Origin: Deltaproteobacteria bacterium
GTDB lineage: Bacteria; Desulfobacterota_B; Binatia; Bin18
DNA length: 11,989 nucleotides
Direction: 5' to 3'
NCBI GenBank assembly: GCA_012271025.1
Contig: JAAXHF010000289.1
Span: 1-11,989 of the forward strand
Part shown: positions 1-8,348 of the stretch, piece after piece
Layout of the letters: each line of letters opens with the position of its first letter
Numbering within the stretch: position 1 is the stretch's first letter
The notes under the pieces: model-generated
What the model saw: the letters and a program-made list of their open reading frames with translations, nothing else
The model's database searches: none
What the model was told of the DNA's origin: nothing
Program-made: the position numbers and the translations under genes

Positions 1-794
1 CGCAGCTCGTGCGAGACGTTGGCCACAAAGTCGGCCCGAATGGCTTCGAGCCGTTTGAGTTCGGTCAGGTCGTGCAGAGCCAGAATGACCCCGCTGACCG
101 CCTGCCCATTCAGAGCCGGGTGTTCCTCGTGCCACACCGGAGACTGGGGCGAGACGTGCATCTGGATCGCGCTGACCGCGACCGAGCGGGGCTGCTCGCC
201 CTCAATCTCGATTTCCTGGCTCAGCGCCTCAGCCCCGGTCGGGCTGTCGAGCACGGTCCGCACCAGATCGTGGAGCACCGGATGGCGGGAGAATTCGAGC
301 AGGGGCTTGGCCTGGAAGTCCGTCTCCTCAGACGGCTCCAAGAGATCGTGGGCGGCCCGGTTGGAGAAGCGAATGCGACTGTCGGCGTCCAGGACAATCA
401 CCCCCTCGGTCATGCTCTGGAGCACCACCTCGAATTCCTGGCGGGCGTCGCGCAAACGTCGCAGTCGCTCGTGCTGGGCGTGCAGCAAGCGGCCCAGGCC
501 GTCTTCTACGAGGCCGAGTTCATCGGGTCTTTGCGTCGGCAGGCCGGGCGGCAGGCTGCGCTCCGAGGCGATAGCGATACACGCCCGCAGGTCGGCCAGG
601 CGCCGCACCACGCTCCGGCTCAAGACAAAAGCGCCGAACGGCGCGCCCAGCCCCAGGCCGAACGCCGCATACCACAACCAGGCCGGGCGGTCGGCGGCGG
701 GCAAGGCGTAGAAGCCCAGCATGCCAAGCAGGCCTGCACAGGCCAGACTCGGAAAGCCGACGATGGCGATACCCAGCCTATTCTTCCAAAGCAT
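1..794 (-). CDS. phoR: PhoR, phosphate-regulon sensor histidine kinase (3' part beyond window)
   Basis: Membrane sensor kinase that phosphorylates PhoB when phosphate is scarce. About 264 N-terminal residues are visible and the frame is still open at the left edge. Two hydrophobic segments (residues about 7-29 and 38-59) are joined by a loop of only about 8 residues, so there is no periplasmic sensing domain, as in classical PhoR. A charged linker (about 60-118) leads to a PAS domain (about 120-243, with EGVIVLDADSRI) and the start of the HisKA domain, whose H-box FVANVSHELR carries the phospho-accepting His262. The catalytic ATPase domain lies outside the window. The ATG at 794-792 sits inside the end of phoB (17-bp overlap), with no clear Shine-Dalgarno sequence of its own, so translation is probably coupled to phoB. 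It is the last visible gene of the pst-pho operon. Identity is secure from the H-box, the PAS domain and the position next to phoB. Confidence 0.93.
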   Translation of the reverse strand, partial: MLWKNRLGIAIVGFPSLACAGLLGMLGFYALPAADRPAWLWYAAFGLGLGAPFGAFVLSRSVVRRLADLRACIAIASERSLPPGLPTQRPDELGLVEDGLGRLLHAQHERLRRLRDARQEFEVVLQSMTEGVIVLDADSRIRFSNRAAHDLLEPSEETDFQAKPLLEFSRHPVLHDLVRTVLDSPTGAEALSQEIEIEGEQPRSVAVSAIQMHVSPQSPVWHEEHPALNGQAVSGVILALHDLTELKRLEAIRADFVANVSHEL

Positions 795-1509
795 CGGGGT
801 TAAACTTATAGCCGACCCCACGGACGGTCAGGATGAGCGTCGGTCTGGTATCGTCGCGCTCGACGCGTTGACGCAGCCGTCGGATGTGGACATCCACCGT
901 GCGGGGCTCGACGTACACGTTGTGGCCCCAGACCAGATCGAGAATCTGGCTGCGGCCAAAGACGCGGTGCGGGTTGCGCACGAAAAACTTCAACAGATCG
1001 AACTCGCGCAGCCCCAAGCCCACCGCTTCGCCGTCGCGGTAGACCTCGTAGGTCTCGAAGTCGATCCGCAACCAGCCCCTTTCGTAAGACTCGTGGGGCC
1101 GCTCATTGGCCGGTCCGTACGCGCGGCGGAGGATCGCCTTGACCCGGGCGACCAGCTCACGCGGGCTGAACGGCTTGGTGACATAGTCGTCCGCGCCCAT
1201 CTCCAGACCCAGGACCTTGTCAAGCTCGGCCGCTCGGGCGGTCAGAATCAGAATCGGCACCGAGGCGGTGTCCTCCTGAGCGCGCAGCAGACGGCACACC
1301 TCCAGGCCGGATAAACCCGGCAGCATCAAGTCGAGGACGATCAACGACGGCCGCTGTGTGGCCGCCAGATGCAGGCCACGCTCACCGTCGCTGGCGTCGA
1401 CAACCGCGAACCCCTCGGCCTCCAGATTGTAGCGGACCAGGCTGCGGATATCTTCTTCGTCTTCAACAATCAGGATTTTCCGTGGAGCCTCAGCCATGGC
1501 GCCTTCCAC
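778..1509 (-). CDS. phoB: PhoB, phosphate-regulon response regulator (OmpR family)
   Basis: DNA-binding activator of the phosphate-starvation regulon, phosphorylated by PhoR. The receiver domain (residues about 10-128) has the acidic pocket Glu16/Asp17, phospho-acceptor Asp60 in VLDLMLPG, Thr90 in LILTARA and Lys112 in TKPFSP. The C-terminal winged helix (about 140-238) has the OmpR/PhoB signature RTVDVHIRRLRQR followed by TVRGVGYKF. The full length of 243 residues is slightly longer than usual for the family (about 230). Start choice: the GTG at 1509 has a good GGAGG 8 nt upstream. An in-frame ATG at 1497 gives MAEAPRKILIVEDE, closer to typical PhoB starts, and cannot be excluded. The gene follows phoU by 27 bp and overlaps phoR by 17 bp. 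The lack of a visible Pho box directly upstream suggests it is read from the operon promoter ahead of the porin. Confidence 0.95.
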   Translation of the reverse strand: MEGAMAEAPRKILIVEDEEDIRSLVRYNLEAEGFAVVDASDGERGLHLAATQRPSLIVLDLMLPGLSGLEVCRLLRAQEDTASVPILILTARAAELDKVLGLEMGADDYVTKPFSPRELVARVKAILRRAYGPANERPHESYERGWLRIDFETYEVYRDGEAVGLGLREFDLLKFFVRNPHRVFGRSQILDLVWGHNVYVEPRTVDVHIRRLRQRVERDDTRPTLILTVRGVGYKFNPDALEE

Positions 1510-1536
1510 AAAAGCTTCCTCCCCCCAGACACGGCG

Positions 1537-2229
1537 CTAGGCCTCTGAGACAGAGCTTGGCACCGGCGAGACATGCCGGATGTTCTTGCCCTTGACCATA
1601 TAGATGACCATTTCTCCGATGTTGGTGGCGTGGTCGGCGATGCGTTCCAGATATTTCGCCAGAAACAGGATCCGGGTCGAGCGCGCCACGGTTTCGGGTT
1701 CCTCGGCCATCCGGCCCAACATCCGGCCGAATACTTCGGCCGTCAGGTCATCAATAAAATCATCACGCTGGCACACGTCCAGCGCCAGACCGGTGTCCTC
1801 GCGGACAAAGGCGTCCAGACTGTCACGCAACATCGAACGCGCCCACTCGGCCATGCGTGGCAGGTCGGCGTAGGGCCGCAGGGGCGGCTCCTCGTTGAGT
1901 TCCAGCGCCCGTTCGCACACGTTTTGGGCAATATCGCCAACCCGTTCCAGATCGGTCCCGATCTTCAGGCTGGTCATGATGAAGCGCAGATCCCGCGCCG
2001 CAGGCTGGTGGAGGGCCAGCAGGCGGGTGCACGCCTCATCAATCGACACGTCCAGGTAGTTGACCATGTGATCGCGCGCAATCGTCTGTTCGGCCAGCTC
2101 GGAGTCGCGCTGGGTGAGTGAGGTGATCGCGTCGCCGATCTGTTTTTCGACCAGCCCGCCCATCTCCAACACCTTGGCCCGCAGCTCCTGCAACTCTTCT
2201 TCGTACTGTCGGTCGGTGTGCAACGGCAT
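1537..2229 (-). CDS. phoU: PhoU, phosphate signalling/transport regulator
   Basis: Cytoplasmic all-helical protein that links the Pst transporter to PhoR and keeps the Pho response off when phosphate is plentiful. The 230 residues form two PhoU three-helix repeats. Each carries the family's metal-binding signature: DLERVGDIAQN (about 93-103) and YLERIADHATNIGE (about 193-206). The start used here is the ATG at 2229, giving MPLHTDRQYEEEL as in other PhoU proteins, with GAGG about 6 nt upstream. A frame-extending GTG at 2271 would add 14 residues that are not family-like, lies inside the loop of a stem-loop and has a poor ribosome site. The gene sits 72 bp after pstB and 27 bp before phoB, matching the usual pstSCAB-phoU order. 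The short tail after residue 215 is probably disordered. Confidence 0.95.
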   Translation of the reverse strand: MPLHTDRQYEEELQELRAKVLEMGGLVEKQIGDAITSLTQRDSELAEQTIARDHMVNYLDVSIDEACTRLLALHQPAARDLRFIMTSLKIGTDLERVGDIAQNVCERALELNEEPPLRPYADLPRMAEWARSMLRDSLDAFVREDTGLALDVCQRDDFIDDLTAEVFGRMLGRMAEEPETVARSTRILFLAKYLERIADHATNIGEMVIYMVKGKNIRHVSPVPSSVSEA

Positions 2230-2250
2230 AGGCACCTCGCGTACACGTTG

Positions 2251-2300
2251 AAGGGAAACGCTGATGGCCACCTCATCAGGAAAAAATCAGCGTTCCCCTT
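2251..2300 (-). promoter_or_regulatory. Stem-loop in the pstB-phoU gap
   Basis: Two 15-nt arms, 2286-2300 and 2251-2265, are inverted repeats of each other with 14 of 15 positions matching (AAGGGGAACGCTGAT on the minus strand pairs with ATCAGCGTTTCCCTT). They enclose a 20-nt loop. The left arm starts one base after the pstB stop codon and the right arm ends about 12 nt before the phoU ribosome site. The loop also contains CTGATG, which can pair with the CATCAG that begins the right arm, giving a competing small hairpin. No T-run follows the right arm, so this is not a standard intrinsic terminator. It could be an mRNA-stability or processing element, or a translation control for phoU. Only the structure is seen; the function is inferred. 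Confidence 0.6.
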
Positions 2301-2301
2301 T

Positions 2302-3153
2302 CTAGCCGAAACGGCCAGTGATGTAGTCCTCGGTCTCTTTCTTCTCGGGCGTGGTGAACAGCTTATCGGTCGGGCCGAACTCAACCAGTTTGCCCAGGTA
2401 CATGAACGCGGTGTAATCGGACACCCGCGCGGCCTGCTGCATATTATGGGTGACGATGACAATCGTGTACTCGCGTTTGAGCTGGTGGATCAGTTCCTCG
2501 ATTTTGGCGGTGGCAATCGGGTCGAGGGCCGAGCAGGGTTCATCCATCAACACCACCTCGGGCTCGACCGCAATCGTGCGGGCAATGCACAAGCGCTGGT
2601 GCTGGCCGCCCGACAGGTCCAGGGCGTTGTCGTGCAGGCGGTCCTTGGCCTCCTCCCACAGCGCGGCATCCTTGAGGCTTTTCTCCACAATCTCGTCCAG
2701 CCGCGACTTCTGCTTGATGCCCAGGATGCGTGGGCCGTAGGCGATGTTTTCGTAAATCGTTTTGGGAAACGGGTTGGGTTTCTGGAACACCATGCCGACT
2801 TTTTTGCGCAGTTCGGTCACATCCAGGCCGGTGTCGAGAATTTCCGTGCCGCCGATAGTGATGCTGCCGCTGATCCGGACCCCGTCGACGAGGTCGTTCA
2901 GCCGGTTGAGACAGCGTATCAGGGTCGATTTGCCGCACCCCGACGGACCGATATAGGCGGTGACCTTCCCCCGCTCGATATCCATGTCGATGTTGTGCAG
3001 GGCCTGATTGCTGCCGTAGTGCAGACACAGGTCGCGGATACGGATTTCAACCGGCGCGGCAGCCGACGCGGCGGCAGGAGCCGTCCCATTGCCGTGCCCG
3101 GCTGGCTGCGGAACAGCAAGGCCGGGGGTCGAGGCTGACAGATCTTTGTCCAT
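2302..3153 (-). CDS. pstB: PstB, phosphate ABC transporter ATP-binding protein
   Basis: Cytoplasmic ATPase that powers phosphate uptake through PstC/PstA. The 283 residues show the complete ABC set: Walker [10 protein letters not shown] (69-77), Q-loop at Gln124 in [10 protein letters not shown], signature LSGGQ (180-184), Walker B VVLMDEP (200-206) followed by CSALDP, and switch His236 in VTHNMQQ. The stretch [18 protein letters not shown] is characteristic of PstB rather than other ABC ATPases. The first 33 or so residues are an Ala/Pro/Gly-rich low-complexity tail absent from the shorter homologues (about 255 residues). An internal start is not supported, because no other Met occurs before the conserved region. 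The gene lies 17 bp after pstA, clearly in the same operon. Confidence 0.97.
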   Translation of the reverse strand: MDKDLSASTPGLAVPQPAGHGNGTAPAAASAAAPVEIRIRDLCLHYGSNQALHNIDMDIERGKVTAYIGPSGCGKSTLIRCLNRLNDLVDGVRISGSITIGGTEILDTGLDVTELRKKVGMVFQKPNPFPKTIYENIAYGPRILGIKQKSRLDEIVEKSLKDAALWEEAKDRLHDNALDLSGGQHQRLCIARTIAVEPEVVLMDEPCSALDPIATAKIEELIHQLKREYTIVIVTHNMQQAARVSDYTAFMYLGKLVEFGPTDKLFTTPEKKETEDYITGRFG

Positions 3154-3170
3154 GCTCGCGTGCCTCTCTT

Positions 3171-4799
3171 TCAGAAGGTACCAAAGCGGAGCTTGCTGCG
3201 CAGACGATTGCGGACCATGATGGCGGTCAGGTTGAGCGCCACCACGATACCGATCAGCAACAGGGTCGTCATGAAGACCATCGGCTTGGCGGCCTCGACG
3301 TTGGGCGACTGAAAACCGACATCGTAGATATGAAAGCCCAGGTGCATGAACTTTCTCTCAAGGTGGAAAAACGGCCAGTGGCCATCCAGCGGCAGAGTCG
3401 GGGCCAGCTTGACCACGCCGGTAATCATCAGCGGCGCCACTTCTCCGGCTCCACGCGCCATGGCCAGGATAGCCCCGGTCAGAATGCCGGGCAAGGCGCC
3501 GGGAATGACGATCTTGCGCAGGGTTTCCCACTTGGTCGCGCCCAGGGCCAGCGAGCCCTCGCGCCACTCGCGCGGGATGGCCGACAGAGACTCTTCGGTG
3601 GCGACAATGACGACCGGCACGGTCAGCAGCGCCAGGGTCAGCGAGGCCCATAAAATTCCGCCGGTCCCATACGTCGGAGTCGGCAGGGCCTCTTCGTAGA
3701 AAAAAGAATCGATTGACCCGCCAATCAGATAGATGAAGAAACCCAGGCCGAACACCCCAAACACAATGGACGGCACGCCGGCCAGGTTATTGACCGCAAT
3801 CCGCACCGCGCGAACCAGCGGCCCCTGTTTGGCGTATTCGCGTAAGTACAGGGCCGCCACCACCCCGAACGGGACGACCACGATGCTCATGATGATGACC
3901 ATCATGACCGTGCCGAAAATGGCCGGGAAGACCCCGCCTTCGGTATTCGACTCGCGTGGATCTTCCCAGAAAAACTCCCAGAATCGGGTGACGTACAGAC
4001 CGGCTTTCTCGGCCCAGCTCATCTGATTAGGCAGAAAAGCCCGCACGACCTGGGCCAGCGGCAGGTTTTTCTGCTTCCCGCCGGCGGCCTGCACGACGAT
4101 CTCGTAGCGTGCATTTTCCTGGTATAAGGCCGACAGCCGCTCGGTGATCTCCTCGTAGCGCTGCTGCCAGCCGGCGACTTCTTGTTCGAGCCCACGAATC
4201 TCCTGGGCCGCGCGCTGGGGGTCGGATTCGTGGAGCTGAATACCCCGGATCTGCAAACGCAGCCGTTCCATCTCGTAGTTGATATCCCCGACTTCCTGGC
4301 GTTCGATGTGCTCAATCTGATGCCGGATGTCTATCGTTCTGGGGTGCAGGTCCTGGAAGGTCTGCCAGCTCTTGCCGAAGCCCTCGGCCACCACCTGACC
4401 GTCGACGCTGACCGAGCTGAGAAAACCGAACAGCGCGCCCCACTCCAGACGCTCAAAGGAGACCGCCTCTTCCGGATACGCGCGGTCGAGGATCAGGGCG
4501 TCGTCCACCCAGCGGAAATCCGCTCCGTACAGGTCGCGGTTGCCGACCTGAAACTGGGTCCGGTACGTTACGCCCTGTTCGTCTCCGGTCTGGAGGGCTT
4601 GCTCGTGGTCGCGGACCTGGCCCAGCAGCTCGGTGCCATCGCTGAGGCTGACCAGCAGCAGCCGGTCCGGCCAGAAAAAGCCCAGGGCGTTGACCGCCAC
4701 AATCCACAGCAGGGCGACGATCATCAGCAGGCTGAAACCCAGCGCTCCACCGGTCAGCCAGATAAACGGATCGCCGCTTTTCCAAAAACTCGTCTTCAC
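3171..4799 (-). CDS. pstA: PstA, phosphate ABC transporter permease, long form with periplasmic coiled coil
   Basis: Inner-membrane permease of the Pst phosphate importer. At 542 residues it is nearly twice the E. coli length (about 296). After a first membrane segment (about 13-42) comes a roughly 245-residue insert: a mixed region (about 45-150), then a charged heptad-like helical stretch (about 155-232, rich in E, Q, R and L) predicted as coiled coil. The permease core starts near 290 with hydrophobic segments around 293-318, 337-360, 381-402, 437-458 and 507-529. The cytoplasmic EAA loop that docks on PstB is [20 protein letters not shown] onward (401-426). The GTG start at 4799 has GAGGA about 7 nt upstream. 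It lies 23 bp after pstC. Long PstA proteins paired with long PstC are known in Pseudomonas and Vibrio, so this is a family variant and not a fusion artefact. The insert should lie in the periplasm. Confidence 0.95.
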   Translation of the reverse strand: MKTSFWKSGDPFIWLTGGALGFSLLMIVALLWIVAVNALGFFWPDRLLLVSLSDGTELLGQVRDHEQALQTGDEQGVTYRTQFQVGNRDLYGADFRWVDDALILDRAYPEEAVSFERLEWGALFGFLSSVSVDGQVVAEGFGKSWQTFQDLHPRTIDIRHQIEHIERQEVGDINYEMERLRLQIRGIQLHESDPQRAAQEIRGLEQEVAGWQQRYEEITERLSALYQENARYEIVVQAAGGKQKNLPLAQVVRAFLPNQMSWAEKAGLYVTRFWEFFWEDPRESNTEGGVFPAIFGTVMMVIIMSIVVVPFGVVAALYLREYAKQGPLVRAVRIAVNNLAGVPSIVFGVFGLGFFIYLIGGSIDSFFYEEALPTPTYGTGGILWASLTLALLTVPVVIVATEESLSAIPREWREGSLALGATKWETLRKIVIPGALPGILTGAILAMARGAGEVAPLMITGVVKLAPTLPLDGHWPFFHLERKFMHLGFHIYDVGFQSPNVEAAKPMVFMTTLLLIGIVVALNLTAIMVRNRLRSKLRFGTF

Positions 4800-4822
4800 A
4801 GGTCCTTCCTCAGTCCAGCCGG

Positions 4823-7156
4823 CTAGATTTTGCTGTAGCGCTCGCGCAGGTTCTGGCGCACGACCTCGGCGGCGGTATTCAGCACGAAGGTCAACACAAA
4901 CAGCAGCAGGGCGGCCAGAAACAGGGTTCGATACAGGCTGCCGCCGTGGGGCGCCTCAGGAATCTCGACCGCGATATTGGCCGACAGAGCGCGAAAGCCG
5001 CTGAACGGATTAAAGTCCATGACCGGCGTGTTGCCGGTGGCCATCAGCACGATCATGGTTTCTCCGACCGCCCGGCCAAAGCCGATCATGATCGCCGAAA
5101 ACACCCCCGGGCTGGCCGTCGGCACGACCACCCGGACGGCGGTCTGCCAGCGGTTGGCGCCCAGCGCCAGCGAGCCGGACACCAGGTGCTGGGGCACGTT
5201 GGAGAAGGCGTCCTCACAAATGGTGTAGATGATCGGGATCACGGCAAAGCCCATGGCAAAGCCGACAATCAGCGAGTTGCGCGGGTCATAGCGCGAGCCC
5301 GTCGTGTCGTACAGCCACTGGGGAAAATTTCCGGCGAACAGGCCGACCTCAATGGAATCGTTGAGGGCCACGCACAGATACACCGTCAGCAACAGCAGCG
5401 GGGCCACACAGATCAATTCCACCCCCGGTTTGAGGCTGTTGCGGACCGACAGGGGAACCAGCCGCCAGGCCAAGGCGGCAAGCAGGGTGACACCCGGCAG
5501 GGCGACCAGCATCATGAAAATGGCCGGCACCATATCGGCCACCAGCGGGGCCAGCCACAGGCCGGCAAAAAAGCCCAGGACAACGCTGGGCAGAGCCGCC
5601 ATCACCTCGACCGACGGCTTGACCAGGTTGCGCAGGCTGGGATGCATGAACTGCGAGGTGTACAGCGCGCCGCACAGGCTGAGCGGAATCGCCAGCAGGA
5701 GCGCATAAAAGGTGCCCTTCAGGGTGCCGTAGGCCAGCGGCGTGAGGCTGAACTTGGGCTCGAAATCGTCGGTCGCGCTGCTCGACTGCCAGGTATAATC
5801 GGGCTCCCGATAGCCCTCGTACCACACCTTGCCGAACAGGGTGGTGAGGTTGATCTCAGGGTGGGGGTTATCGAGCGACCAGTCGGACAGGCGCGCCTGG
5901 CTGTCCACGGCGAAGATGCCGTTGGCGCGTGGCGCAAAGGCCAGCAGTGCAACCGCCGCGCCCTGGTCGGTCGTCAGTTCGACCAGGGTCTGCTCCGAGG
6001 TGGCGTGGTGGAGCAGGATATGGCCATCGGCGTCTGCGGTCAGAAAGCCCTTATTGCGGGCCGACGGCTTCATCGCGGTCAGCGCCGCGGGATGAGACTG
6101 GAGGACATGAATCTTGCGGTACGGGCTGTCGCGCGGCGGACCCTGGTCACGGACCTGAAACCAGACACCTACCCCCCCGGCGCTATCGCCGACAACCAGC
6201 GAACGTTCGCCCAGCAGCCAGTCCAGGGTCGTGGCAGACACGCCCGGGGTATCGCTGACGGGAAAGCTATGGATCAGACGCGGCGCGGCCGGGTCCTGGA
6301 CCTGCCAGTGCAACAGCTGTCCGTCGGCGGTGCTGACCAGGAGGTTGGTCAGGAAGGTATCCAGGGCCAGGGCGGTGACATCGGCCGGCAACTCGGAGGA
6401 CAGCTCGCGCCGAGCTGCCTGGGTCTCGGTCTGGCCCAAAAACGACTCCTGTTCGACCTGAGAATAGAACACCAGGGAGCGCGGACCGAGCAGGGCCGCG
6501 ATGCGGATGCCCTCGTCATCCTCGCCGGTCCGGTACACGAGCCGCTGAATCGCCCGTCCCTGGGGATCGACAATAATCGCGTCCTCCTCACCGGCTCGGG
6601 GCGTAATGATCCGGCGGCTCTGGGCGTCGTAGCTGATCACAAAGCTGGCGTAGACCGGCACGACGGTTCCGTTTGCCGTCCCGATGGCCAGGTTGTGATC
6701 GAAGCCGCTCTGATACACCGCAGTCGGACGCTGTCCCTGGAGCTGGCGTATCTCATAGCTTTGGAGAAGCGTCTGGTCTTTGAGCGAGACAAAATGGAGC
6801 CAGCCGTCCTTGGTCACGACGTAGGCGAGTTCCTGGTATTCTTCAACGCCAAACGCAATCGGCCGGGCGGTCTGGCCGTTGAGCAGCTGGGACAGCCTCA
6901 CCGTCCCGCCGAATTCGGTCTTGGGCGCCGACCACAGGGGCAGCGTCTCGGCCACAATCACAAACAGGATGGCGGCAATGCTCAGAATGATCGCAATGCC
7001 GCCAAAGCTGATGATGAGGCCGGCGGCCTTATCGTAGATCTTCTTGCGACGCAGCCGACCTCTGTCCTCGGTCGCCGACAGCCGGACATCAACCTCGGCC
7101 CGGTCAGTGGGAGAGGGGGCGGGCGGCTGGGTTTCGGCGGAGGGTGGTGCTGGCAT
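4823..7156 (-). CDS. pstC: PstC, phosphate ABC transporter permease, long form with beta-propeller-like insert
   Basis: Inner-membrane permease partner of PstA. At 777 residues it is more than twice the E. coli length (about 319). A Pro-rich cytoplasmic tail and a basic patch RLRRKK precede the first membrane segment (about 44-69). The next 400 residues (about 75-470) are soluble and contain repeated short strand motifs ending in aromatic or hydrophobic residues, such as TKDGWLHFVSL, TADGQLLHWQV, SAGGVGVWFQV, DADGHILLHH and SQARLSDWSL. This pattern suggests a WD40- or PQQ-like beta-propeller. The permease core follows from about 475, with segments at about 478-500, 515-540, 545-565, 580-600, 628-648 and 742-762. 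The EAA loop is EDAFSNVPQHLVSGSLALGA (648-667). After the first membrane segment the insert would be periplasmic, next to the PstS docking face. The start at 7156 has a weak GAGAG ribosome site. Confidence 0.95.
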   Translation of the reverse strand: MPAPPSAETQPPAPSPTDRAEVDVRLSATEDRGRLRRKKIYDKAAGLIISFGGIAIILSIAAILFVIVAETLPLWSAPKTEFGGTVRLSQLLNGQTARPIAFGVEEYQELAYVVTKDGWLHFVSLKDQTLLQSYEIRQLQGQRPTAVYQSGFDHNLAIGTANGTVVPVYASFVISYDAQSRRIITPRAGEEDAIIVDPQGRAIQRLVYRTGEDDEGIRIAALLGPRSLVFYSQVEQESFLGQTETQAARRELSSELPADVTALALDTFLTNLLVSTADGQLLHWQVQDPAAPRLIHSFPVSDTPGVSATTLDWLLGERSLVVGDSAGGVGVWFQVRDQGPPRDSPYRKIHVLQSHPAALTAMKPSARNKGFLTADADGHILLHHATSEQTLVELTTDQGAAVALLAFAPRANGIFAVDSQARLSDWSLDNPHPEINLTTLFGKVWYEGYREPDYTWQSSSATDDFEPKFSLTPLAYGTLKGTFYALLLAIPLSLCGALYTSQFMHPSLRNLVKPSVEVMAALPSVVLGFFAGLWLAPLVADMVPAIFMMLVALPGVTLLAALAWRLVPLSVRNSLKPGVELICVAPLLLLTVYLCVALNDSIEVGLFAGNFPQWLYDTTGSRYDPRNSLIVGFAMGFAVIPIIYTICEDAFSNVPQHLVSGSLALGANRWQTAVRVVVPTASPGVFSAIMIGFGRAVGETMIVLMATGNTPVMDFNPFSGFRALSANIAVEIPEAPHGGSLYRTLFLAALLLFVLTFVLNTAAEVVRQNLRERYSKI

Positions 7157-7185
7157 ACTACTCTCAATACCGAAGTGGCGGACGG

Positions 7186-7197
7186 GGCGCTAGCGCC
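7186..7197. repeat. Perfect 12-bp palindrome in the pstS-pstC gap
   Basis: GGCGCTAGCGCC reads the same on both strands. It lies about 30 bp upstream of the pstC start codon, within the 150-bp gap after pstS. It could fold into a very short hairpin in the mRNA or be a protein site. No function can be assigned. Confidence 0.5.
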
Positions 7198-7226
7198 GCC
7201 GTGGTGAGGGGAGGAGAAAGAAGAGA

Positions 7227-7248
7227 GGAGGGGGGGCAGGCCCCCTCC
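7227..7248 (-). terminator. GC-rich stem-loop between pstS and pstC, possible partial terminator or mRNA stabiliser
   Basis: Arms GGAGGGGG (7227-7234) and CCCCCTCC (7241-7248) pair perfectly over 8 bp around a 6-nt loop. In the minus-strand transcript the stem lies about 60 nt after the pstS stop. It is followed by a pyrimidine-rich stretch (TCTCTTCTTTCTCC) and not by a clean U-run, so full intrinsic termination is unlikely. In many bacteria the binding protein PstS is needed in excess over the permeases, and a stem-loop after its gene is a common way to obtain this. A weaker imperfect hairpin (GGGC/GCCC around TTAC, about 7263-7274) lies between it and pstS. The structure is seen; the role is inferred. 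Confidence 0.4.
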
Positions 7249-7306
7249 CCCGTGGCTGGCGTGGGCTTACGCCCGGCCATGACGCACTCAGCCTGAGACG
7301 CGTGTC

Positions 7307-8269
7307 CTAGTTGAGCTTGGCCCGTTCCTGGTTGGCGATTTGGAGTGAGACGGGATAGTAGCCGTCCTTCACCACAACTTCCTGGCCCTCTTTGCTGAAG
7401 ATATACTTGGCAAATTCCTGGACCAGAGGCTCAACCGGCTGGCCGGGTGCCTTGTTGATGTAGATGTACAGGAAGCGCGCCAGCGGATACTGACCCGAGC
7501 CGACCGTCTCCTGGTTGGGCTCGACGTAGCTGGCGCCATTCTCGGTCAGCGGCACGGCGCGGACGCCGGAGGTGGTGTAGCCGATACCGCTGTAGCCGGC
7601 GGCGTTCCTGTCCTCGCTCACCCCCTGCACGACAGAGGCCGAACCCGGCTGTTCCTTGACCGTATCCTTGTAGTCCCCCCTGCACAGCGCCTGCTTTTTG
7701 AAGAACCCATACGTGCCGGAGGCCGAGTTGCGGCCGTACAGGCTGATCGGCGCGGTGGTCCAGTTTCCGCTCAGACCCAGGTCGCCCCAGACCGAGACTT
7801 CGTTAGCCGCCCCGCAGCGCAGGGTCCTGGAAAACATGGCATCGACCTGATCCAGCGACAGGCCCGAGATCGGGTTGTCCTTGTTGACGAACACGGCCAG
7901 GGAGTCGAGCGAGGTCCGCAGCGGGGTCGCCTTATAGCCGAACTTCTTTTCAAACTTGTCCATCTCGCTGCTCTTCATCGCCCGCGACATGGGCCCCAAC
8001 TGAGCCGTAGCCTCGATCAGGGCCGGCGGCGCGGTGCTCGAGCCTTTGCCCTCAATCTGGACATTCACGTTGGGATAGACCTTTTTGAATCCCTCGGCCC
8101 ACAGGGTCATCAGGTTGTTCAGCGTATCCGAACCCACGCTGTTGAGGCTGCCCGAGATACCGCTGACCTTCTCATAGGCGGGCAGGGTGGGATCGACTTC
8201 GGCCTGGGCGACGGCCGGACCGCCGACGGCCAGGGCCAAGCCACCGACGAGCGCTGAGAACTTCTTCAT
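7307..8269 (-). CDS. pstS: PstS, periplasmic phosphate-binding protein
   Basis: Captures phosphate in the periplasm and delivers it to PstC/PstA. The 320-residue precursor has a signal peptide, MKKFSALVGGLALAVGG, ending in AQA before EVDPTLP (cleavage near residue 23). Phosphate-site motifs of the family are present: VGSDTL (45-50), GKGSSTAPPALIEA (74-87), GPMSR (92-96) and GRNSASGTYGFFK (179-191). Two cysteines (152 and 196) could form a disulphide in the periplasm. The start is the ATG at 8269 with GGAGG 8 nt upstream. The frame stays open to 8332, but those extra 21 residues would precede the signal peptide. The gene follows the porin by 79 bp and is separated from pstC by 150 bp holding stem-loops, which may allow higher expression of PstS. 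There is no lipobox, so it is a soluble protein. Confidence 0.96.
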   Translation of the reverse strand: MKKFSALVGGLALAVGGPAVAQAEVDPTLPAYEKVSGISGSLNSVGSDTLNNLMTLWAEGFKKVYPNVNVQIEGKGSSTAPPALIEATAQLGPMSRAMKSSEMDKFEKKFGYKATPLRTSLDSLAVFVNKDNPISGLSLDQVDAMFSRTLRCGAANEVSVWGDLGLSGNWTTAPISLYGRNSASGTYGFFKKQALCRGDYKDTVKEQPGSASVVQGVSEDRNAAGYSGIGYTTSGVRAVPLTENGASYVEPNQETVGSGQYPLARFLYIYINKAPGQPVEPLVQEFAKYIFSKEGQEVVVKDGYYPVSLQIANQERAKLN

Positions 8270-8348
8270 AACGACTTCCTCCCGTTGGGATATGGTGATG
8301 ACACATGGCCGCGAGCCGCTTCCACGGCCCACGACCGGCGACGAGGAT

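Noticed and set aside
9..803. Plus-strand open frame opposite phoR
   Set aside because: The minus strand reads as PhoR with two membrane segments, PAS and H-box; the plus frame is its shadow.
4946..7207. Very long open frame (about 750 codons) on the plus strand opposite pstC
   Set aside because: It is antisense to a clear PstC coding region. High GC keeps the opposite frame free of stops, and its translation is Arg/Gly/Gln-rich without family motifs.
8298..8303. TGTCAT half-site upstream of pstS as a second Pho box
   Set aside because: No matching unit lies 11 bp away on either side, so it is probably chance.
8270..8332. N-terminal extension of PstS
   Set aside because: The extra 21 residues precede a standard signal peptide, while the ATG at 8269 has a GGAGG at ideal spacing.
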